64,000 nt of DNA from Closterium sp. NIES-65 (lineage: Eukaryota; Streptophyta; Zygnematophyceae; Desmidiales; Closteriaceae). Of this stretch, positions 58,022 through 64,000 are shown piece after piece. Position numbers and translations under genes: made by a program. Location: the NCBI GenBank assembly GCA_948144175.1, contig CANXME010000213.1, positions 1,736,001 through 1,800,000 on the forward strand, in the 5' to 3' direction. How positions within the stretch are numbered: the first letter of the stretch is position 1; each line of letters opens with the position of its first letter. The notes under the pieces were generated by a model that searched no databases, was not told the origin of the DNA, and was given only the letters and a program-made list of their open reading frames with translations.

Positions 58022-58232
58022 TAGGCAAAGTGGGGGACAAGCAAGAGAACAAGGCAAGGTCAAGCTCAGGGTGGATCACAACGTCACCACACATTCTGAG
58101 CACAAGATCAAGGCCACAAGGCCAGTTAACATGCAGGATTATAAATCAAGGTGGACAAGCAAGACAGTGATCTCAAACTAACAAGGGTAAGCATGCAAGT
58201 GCAGGTATATATAGATCACAGTATAAGCAAAG

Positions 58233-58815
58233 TCAAGAGGTAAGCAAGTGAGGCCCGGTGGGCACAAGACCTAGCATAGTACAGAAACGCTGACGATCAC
58301 AAGGCTGAAGTGCCTTGGTAAAGATATCAGCAATGTTGGCCCGAGAGGCCACGTAAGCAAGATGAAGCTGACCACGTTGCTGCAACTCTCGAGCAAGGAA
58401 GTAGCGCAGAGCAATATGCTTTGTTCTGTGCTCCAGTCTGTGCTCCTGACACAAGGCCAACATGGCCTTGTTGTCGACGTACAGAATTGGAGGAGAACAA
58501 GGCGGCTCTCCCAAGTCGGTCAGCAGGTAGGTGAGCCAGCGTAACTCCTGTGCAGCCATGGCCCCAGCGTAGATCTCAGCCTCACAACTGGAGCTGAGTA
58601 CAGAAGACGAGCGGGTAGACCGCCACGAAACAGAGCCGGAACCAAGGCTGAAGGTGTAACCCTGCGACGACCGCTGCGTAGCCAAGTCGTCAACCCAAGA
58701 AGCGTCAGCGTGACCAGTAAGGACAACTCGAGCCCATCCTCCAAGCACGAGACCCAAGCCTGACGTACTGGATAGGTAGCGCAACACCCTCTTAGCTGCA
58801 GCCATGTGCTCTGGT
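58233..58815 (-). pseudogene. Copia-J RNase H
   Basis: Frame 58805-58233: GHADASWVDDLATQRSSQGY, SSCEAEIYAGAMAAQELRW, LYVDNKAMLALC, IALRYFLARELQQRG, ANIADIFTKALQPCDRQRFC, with a normal end. All acidic residues are present. A TGA just upstream (near 58815) separates it from RT. Confidence 0.87.
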
Positions 58816-59752
58816 CAATGTCTCCCAGAAACAACATAGCGTGCCAAGATGCTAAGAGGGCATGCCAAGTCAGGTCGAGTGCAGGTCATGAGGTACATGA
58901 GGCAGCCAACAAGCTCTGGGTACAGGCCACTCGGCTCTACGGATTCATTCGAAGGCACAGCTGAGAGCGAGTGGCGAGTAGACAGAGGAGTGGCCTCAGG
59001 CGAGTAGTTCGTGAAGTTGAAGCGCTAAAGGACCTGCTGCACCAAGTGTGACTGAGTCAAGGTAATGGTGCATGGTGCTCTGTCCCGGGTGATCTGCAAG
59101 CTAAGATAGCTGCGCAGCTCACTCGGGTCTGTGCATTTGTGTCTCCTCTGCAGCTGTGACTTCACGTGGGCCAGTCCAGTAGTGTCAGCAGTAGCGAAGA
59201 CCAAGTCGTCGACGTATACGAGGATGTAGAACGGCGGGAGAGTGGTGTCCGTGCGGAGAAACAGCGACGAGTCAGTAGTAGAAGGAGCAAACCCAAGAGC
59301 CGCAAGCGTAGTCCTCAGTGTGTCGTGCCACTCGCGGGGCACCTGGCGGAGACCATAGACTGGCCGCCGGAGGCTCCACTGGGTACTAGGAGGAAACGAC
59401 CCAGTGAAGCCAGGTGGGCGGCGCAGCCACATCTTTCGTGCAGGCTGCCCTGTAGGAAAGCAGTGCTAAAGTCAAGAGAGTGAAGCTCGTAGTCACGCTG
59501 AGAAGCGACGTGCAGCAAAACCCAAAGAGTGGTCATCTTCGGGGTTGCGGAGAAGGTCTGGAAGAAGCCAACTCTCTGTCGCTGACTAAAGCCTCGAGAA
59601 ACGTAACGCGCCTTGAAGACAGGCGGAGAACCCAGCGGCCGCTTCACCCTGAAAATCCACATGCCACTGACGATGTTCGCCCTACGTGGGGGAACCTCGT
59701 CGACGTAGGGGCCTGTGGACTTCCAGGATGCCATCTCTGCGTCCATGGCTGA
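58816..59752 (-). pseudogene. Copia-J reverse transcriptase
   Basis: Frame 59746-59315 has MDAEMASWKSTGPYVDEV, MWIFRVKRPLGSPPVFKARY and HSLDFSTAFLQGSLHE, then loses two bases (near 59435). Frame 59432-59025 has WLRRPPGFTGSFPPSTQWSL, FYILVYVDDLVFATAD with intact YVDD, and ends at a stop near 59025. The connection (SGLYPELVGCLMYLMT) follows in the same frame. Confidence 0.87.
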
Positions 59753-61257
59753 CTGCCACAGAGAGGAGTAGAGACCTCTATCGCGTCTGCATAAGAGCGC
59801 GAGGTCGGGATGTCTGGTGCATCCGGGTCTCCCTTAGGTTCAATCAATATGGATACAAGATGAGGTACAGCGGCTGGAAAGCACTCAGAGTCCTCCTGCC
59901 TGTCCTCAGGGACGTCCGTGCCAAGAGCACACTCACCCCTGACGGACGGAGGACAAACAGATTCAGACTCAGCAACAAGACTAGTGGCGTAGTCTAGACG
60001 ACAATGAGCAGCAAAGTCGACAAGCTCAGCAACTAGGGTAGACGCAGCAGTGGACTCAACGGAAGGGTCAGTGACAACAGTGGCCAGAAGACGCGTGACA
60101 GTAGGACTAGCAGCACGAAGGGAGTCAGACTCGGGGTCCGGAGCGTCAGCAAGGGAGGACATAGGAGGAGACGGCAGAGGGAGATGTTGCGGAGCAGTGG
60201 AAGGGCGCAGAGCCATCCGGTGCGTGCCAGAGACAAGAGGAGGATGCTGACGCGAACCACGATGACTAGCGCTAGTAGCACGAGCAGGTGACGCAGGATG
60301 AGATGCAGGCTCACGATGCTCGGCAAGACCTCCGGTCGGACCAGTGTAAGGAGAAGGAGCAGGAAGTGGGGAGGCGGGCTGAAACTGTGACTGCGACTGG
60401 ACAGGCGGTGGATACTCTAAGGAAGGAGCAGGACCAGCAGAAGGCGGAAGACCAAGAACCTGCTGAAGGAGCGGAACGTAGTACGGCCGCGGCCGCGCAG
60501 CGCCTCCAGAACCAGAAGGGACAGAACCAGCACCCTCAGTGGCAGCTCCAACTCTAGCAGTACCACCAGCTCTAGCAGCACCTCTTGCAGCACCAGAAGC
60601 GTCAACTTTAGCACCCACAAGAGCACCGGCTCTAGCAGCACCTCCAGTAGCTCCAGCTCCAGGAGGACCACTAGAAGCCCCAGCACCGCTAGCAGCTCGA
60701 GCCCCAGTACCTCCAGCAGCACCTGCTCCAGCAGCACCGCCAGCTCCAGCACCTCTTGCAGCTCCAGCTCCAGCAACACCACCAGGCCCAGCAGCTCCCG
60801 TACCTCCATTACGAGCACCTCCGAGACTCGTGGCTCCAGAAACCCTAGCAGTTCCAGCAACAGCAGGACCTCCAACAGCAGCAGGACCTCCAGCGCCCGT
60901 AGCACCACCAGCTCTAGTAGCACGGCTCCAACGCCGAACAAACCATTCGCGCAGCTGCTGTGGAGGGAGTGGCTCCCGACAAGACGAAGCACCCGAAGGA
61001 CTGCCAGGCTCAGCACCTCCAGACTCCACATGCGCAGGCTCAGCGCCCTCAGGCTCCACACCCCAAGACTCAACAACCCCAGGCTCAGCATCCCCAGTCT
61101 CAGCACCCCCAGACTCAGCAACACCAGGCTCAGCACCCGCAGGCTTCGCACCCCCAGAATCAGAACCCCCAGACCCGACACCCGCAGGCACAGCACCCCT
61201 AGCAGCACCAGAGTCAACAGCTACCTCGACAGGCTTGACTGCGTCTACCTGGGACAC
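59753..61257 (-). pseudogene. Copia-J linker and pre-RT, long open frame
   Basis: Frame 61257-59644 (537 aa) is continuous: SQVDAVKPVEVAVDSGAARG, AEPGV repeats (about residues 25-80), REPLPPQQLREWFVRRWSRA (about 92-111), a Gly/Ala tract to about 255, PRPYYVPLLQQVLGLPPSAG, PVQSQSQFQPASPLPAPSPY, MALRPSTAPQ, RLDYATSLVAESESVCPPS and PEGD-like PKGDPDAPDIPTSRSYADAI, then shifts frame (one base lost near 59778). This shows how linker and pre-RT are joined in an intact polyprotein. Confidence 0.82.
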
Positions 61258-62470
61258 ACCTGAGGGGGCACGACCCTGAGGGGGGAGGGGGTCTACCGGG
61301 GGGGGACCTGGCGCAAGGAAGAGTGGCGGGGAGGGGGGGGGGCAGTGCGGTAGGAGAAGAGACAGTAGTAAGAAACCGACTCGTCAAACGTGACGTCCTA
61401 AGAGGACAGGACACGGCGCGAGGTGGGGTGGTAAAACTGCCAATCAGGCGCTTCAGGGGGGAAGCCAAGGAAGACGCAGGGAACAGCACGGGAGGATAGC
61501 TTGTCCGCAGACAAGTCGCGGACCAAAGCTCGAGATCCTCAGGCACGGAACGCAGACGCATCGCCAGCCTTCCCCGTCCACCGCAGAGTAGGTGTGGTCT
61601 CTGGCATGGAGACCCGAGACAGGAGGTTGATCTGATGCGCCGCGTACTGAACCGCGAACGGCCACAGAAAATGGGGAGCAACTGCATGGATCATGGACGT
61701 ACGAGCAACGTCCATGACCATGCCCATGTGGCGCTCAGCAATCCCATTTTACTGTGGAGAGGCCGGAAGCGTGAACGTCTGGCGGATGCCCTCCGCACGA
61801 CAGAAGGCTAACAGAAGGTCCGAGGAAAACTCTCCACCTCTGTCAAAGTGCAGACGCAGAGCAGGAAGGTGCGAGCCAAAGCTCTCGTTGAGTTGGCAAC
61901 GGGCTGCGCGGATCCAATCGATCAGCACCTTAGTGACCTCACCCTTGCGGTGCAAGGGGAAGACTGTGGTGTAACGCAAGTATTCGTCAACATCCAGCAG
62001 AAAGTAGCGCTCGTGACCCCGTCCACGGATGCGGGCCGGGCCCCACACGTCCATGTGAAGAGTTTGCAAGGGAGCCTCCTTCGGAGGGAAATCGGGGGAG
62101 TGAGGAGCAGCGCGCTGCCGCCCCTCGACGCAAGGAAGGCAGGTAGGGGCGGGCCCTGGGGGGAGGGGAGGGAGAGACCGGGGAAGACTAGTGGCAAGGA
62201 CATGGGAGGCCATGCCTCGAAGACGAGGCAGGGAGGGGTGACCAAGGCGGTGGAACCAGAAGAGAGTCTAGTGAGACAGGAGGCGACACGAGCAGGGGGG
62301 AGACTCAGGACCAGACCGGGACGCTGCAGCAAACAACTAACCCGACGCGGCTACCTAACCAGACTCAACAACCGGAGGAGACACGGTAGTCAGGGTGTAC
62401 AGGCTCAACCCAGGCTGACGGGTGAATGTGGCCAGGTGCCGGCCCGTTCGAGTACACGAACAGTGGGTCA
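61258..62470 (-). pseudogene. Copia-J integrase
   Basis: Frame 62213-61749: CLPCVEGRQR, LHMDVWGPARIRG (first Asp), VDEYLRYTTVFPLH, LHFDRGGEFSS (Asp of HSD kept, Ser to Phe) and SPQ-stop-NGIAERHMGMVM (Glu). 61727-61539 continues to VGDASAFRA, then a stop. The HH part (FGSTALVTPPCLVFEA, Trp-His-His damaged) is out of frame at about 62270. PDWQFYHPTSRRVLSS ends at about 61400. Confidence 0.85.
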
Positions 62471-62474
62471 CCCG

Positions 62475-63262
62475 CTAACCTCCAGGAGTGAACTGGTCAA
62501 CCCACGCGTCCTGAAGGACAGCTCCACTCACCAAGTTCGTGGGGAACGAGGGGAGGTGGAGGCCAGATAGAGAGCCAGACGGGACCGCCGGACATGGCAG
62601 AACCGAGGAGGAGTGTGCAAGGACCGGACCCCCAGAGGGGTCAGCCAGAGAGACTGCCACTGGCCGACTGAGCGGCGAGAGTGTGGTGCATTCGCGAAAG
62701 AAGGAGCAGGAAGCACCCGAGTGAAGGGTGAAAGTGTGAAAGGCCGCAGCAGGCGCAGTACCAGAGAGAGTAGACTCACCAGCATCTGGAGCAGTGGACT
62801 CACTAGCGCCTAGAGCAACGGCCTCACCAGCACCTGGAGTAGGAGACACGCCAGCACCTAGAGCAGCAACCTCACCAGCAGCTAGAGCAGCAGACTCTAT
62901 ACCTGGGTCAGGCGGCAAACACAGGTAACAGGCACCCGCAGTACTAGTAGGCAATGCATACATGGTAGTGAGGATAGCATCATAGTCAAGAGCAAAGATA
63001 TCTACCCTCCACCTAAGCAGCTCCAGCCAGGAGAGGAGCTCAGCGTCGTCGCCAAACTCTGTCCGCGAGGCGTCGCTCAAAGAGGAGAAGCAGCGGGACT
63101 CTGTGTGACCAACCGTCCCGCAAGGCTGACCAGCCCGAGCACCAGCGTGAATGACGTACGGCAGCGAGCAGTGCTCCATGACCCTCTACTTTGAGCGTAC
63201 CACTCACGAAGCTGCTGGGGCGAAAGGGTCGCGCGCGGACGCCGTTGCAGCTGCACCTGGTC
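62475..63262 (-). pseudogene. Copia-J gag end, Cys/His motif and protease
   Basis: Frame 63179-62475 reads C-SLPYVIHAGARAGQP-C-GTVG-H-TESR-C-FSSL (spacing 15/4/4, longer than in other copies), DIFALDYDAILTTMYAL, CYLCLPPDP and Ala/Gly repeats. HTFTLHSGASCSFF has the protease Asp changed to His. SLADPSGGPVLAHS and LHLPSFPTNLVSGAVLQD follow. Upstream LSPQQLREWYAQSRGSW is one frame away (63270-63200). The element ends at about 63262 without its capsid part. Confidence 0.83.
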
Positions 63263-64000
63263 ACTACAAGAAGCTCCCGAACAACCCGCGCCAGGGCTAC
63301 TCCTGCGGAGAAAACTGCTACAACGGGAGCTAGACTGCAAGCTAGGCACGTGTGCTCGTGTGATCTCTGCGTTCTCTGTTCCTTAGTCGTTTTCCTTGTG
63401 CGCACACTACTTGCTAGTTCACGGGAAAGTTGGCAAGAATTCCACAAGGAAAAGTTTAGAACAATGGTACAATGAAGTTGGCATAGCAAGACTACATCAG
63501 AGCAAGCATTCAGGTCGGCCAACTGCCAGCGCTGCTTGGTCGACCGCGTTCCAGCACGACTAGGTCAACCGTGCTCCAACAAGGCAAGGTCGACGGCGTG
63601 CCAACGTCGCAGGACAGCAGTGCACCCGCTTCACAGGTGCGCGCAGATGATTGACGTGCAGAGTCCCGTCACCTGGACAGCGCACACACCACGTCAACCT
63701 CGAACTGACGACTACCTCTGATCCGCCACGACGACCTCGGGATACCACCACCAAGGTCGGTCTCGCCAACTTCGCCTGGGCGACCGTCGCACTCCTCCGC
63801 AGCACTTCGTCACCCAGGTAACCTGGTCGACCAGGCAACCACGTCGAACAGCGGCTCCCGTACGTGCCCGTCGACCTCCCAAGCCGACGACCACCTCCGC
63901 GTCGACCTCACCAGGTCGACGACACCATCGGTCGATCTCCTCCAGGTCGACATCCCCTCTGGTCGACCAGCTCCACGTCGACCAACACTCCTGGTCGACC
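63263..64000 (-). repeat. Second copy of the GTCGAC-rich gypsy-associated sequence
   Basis: It resembles 25530-26300 in order and orientation: GGAGAAAACTGCTACAACGG and GGGAGCTAGACTGCAAGC near 63318, GACTACATCAGAGCA, TTGGTCGACCGCGTTCCAGC, GGCGTGCCAACGT and GCGCACACACCACGTCAACC. From 63900 it is nearly pure AGGTCGAC/GGTCGACC units and runs off the window. The first part probably belongs to the start of a gypsy gag; the rest may be its LTR. Confidence 0.5.

Larger units (their letters stand above)
46522..63262 (-). mobile_element. Copia-J: minus-strand copia split by Copia-I/K, 5' truncated
   Basis: The 3' LTR is 46522-46641, followed by the polypurine complement CACCCCCATAGGC (46642-46654). 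Copia-I/K interrupts exactly here with TAGGC duplicated (46650-46654, 58022-58026), and AAAGTGGGGGA continues at 58027. Then RNase H, RT, pre-RT, linker, integrase, protease and the end of gag follow up to about 63262. Its remaining gag, leader and 5' LTR are missing; GTCGAC-rich gypsy-type sequence starts there. Confidence 0.85.

Overview
This window is a stack of nested LTR retrotransposons. I could not identify any host gene, tRNA, rRNA or CRISPR array in its 64 kb. The chemistry is plant-like: Ty1/copia and chromodomain Ty3/gypsy polyproteins, primer binding sites complementary to initiator-Met tRNA (TGGTATCAGAGC type), telo-box-like AAACCCTA motifs in the LTRs, and in-frame stops that look mostly like CAG to TAG changes (a CHG context, as expected from decay of methylated DNA). 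I read it as pericentromeric or otherwise heterochromatic DNA of a green plant, perhaps a streptophyte alga or an early land plant. The species cannot be decided from the sequence alone.

The dominant family is one GC-rich Ty1/copia lineage with very short LTRs (about 100-137 bp), a C-rich leader of about 0.9-1 kb, a Gag ending in a poly-Gly tract, a zinc-finger-like C-X13-C-X3-H-X4-C motif, protease, integrase, a long Gly/Ala linker, then reverse transcriptase (RT) and RNase H. Layout from left to right: Copia-A (+, 1-5702, 5' end outside the window) carries a solo LTR in gag. A degraded chromodomain gypsy element on the minus strand (Gypsy-Q) occupies 5703-7921, 16289-17222 and 24333-about 25640. 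It is split by Copia-B (+, 7922-16288, duplication TATAC-side ATATA) and Copia-C (+, 17223-24332, duplication CGCAC). A GTCGAC-rich stretch (25640-26470) follows.

From 26990 to 41843 lies a minus-strand copia (Copia-O/P) that appears to be a recombinant of two nested copies. Its leader was later invaded by the young Copia-F (+, 34189-41424, duplication CGAAG, LTRs differing at one base of 130). Next, 41844-44131 is AT-richer and holds decayed gag of a second copia lineage. Copia-H (+, 44132-46521) is a remnant carrying an 850-bp solo LTR of another family. Copia-J (minus, 46522-46654 and 58022-63262) is split at its polypurine tract by Copia-I/K (minus, 46655-58021, duplication TAGGC), itself a recombinant that includes a foreign fragment at 50108-50601. 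The window ends in a second copy of the GTCGAC-rich gypsy-associated sequence (63263-64000).

No element has a fully open polyprotein. The best preserved open frames are two Gag frames (9094-10170, 18227-19261), two RT-RNase H frames (27371-28951, 46982-48619) and one integrase core with all three catalytic residues (54028-54822). Recent insertions that already carry stops suggest mobilisation in trans, or suppression of some stops.
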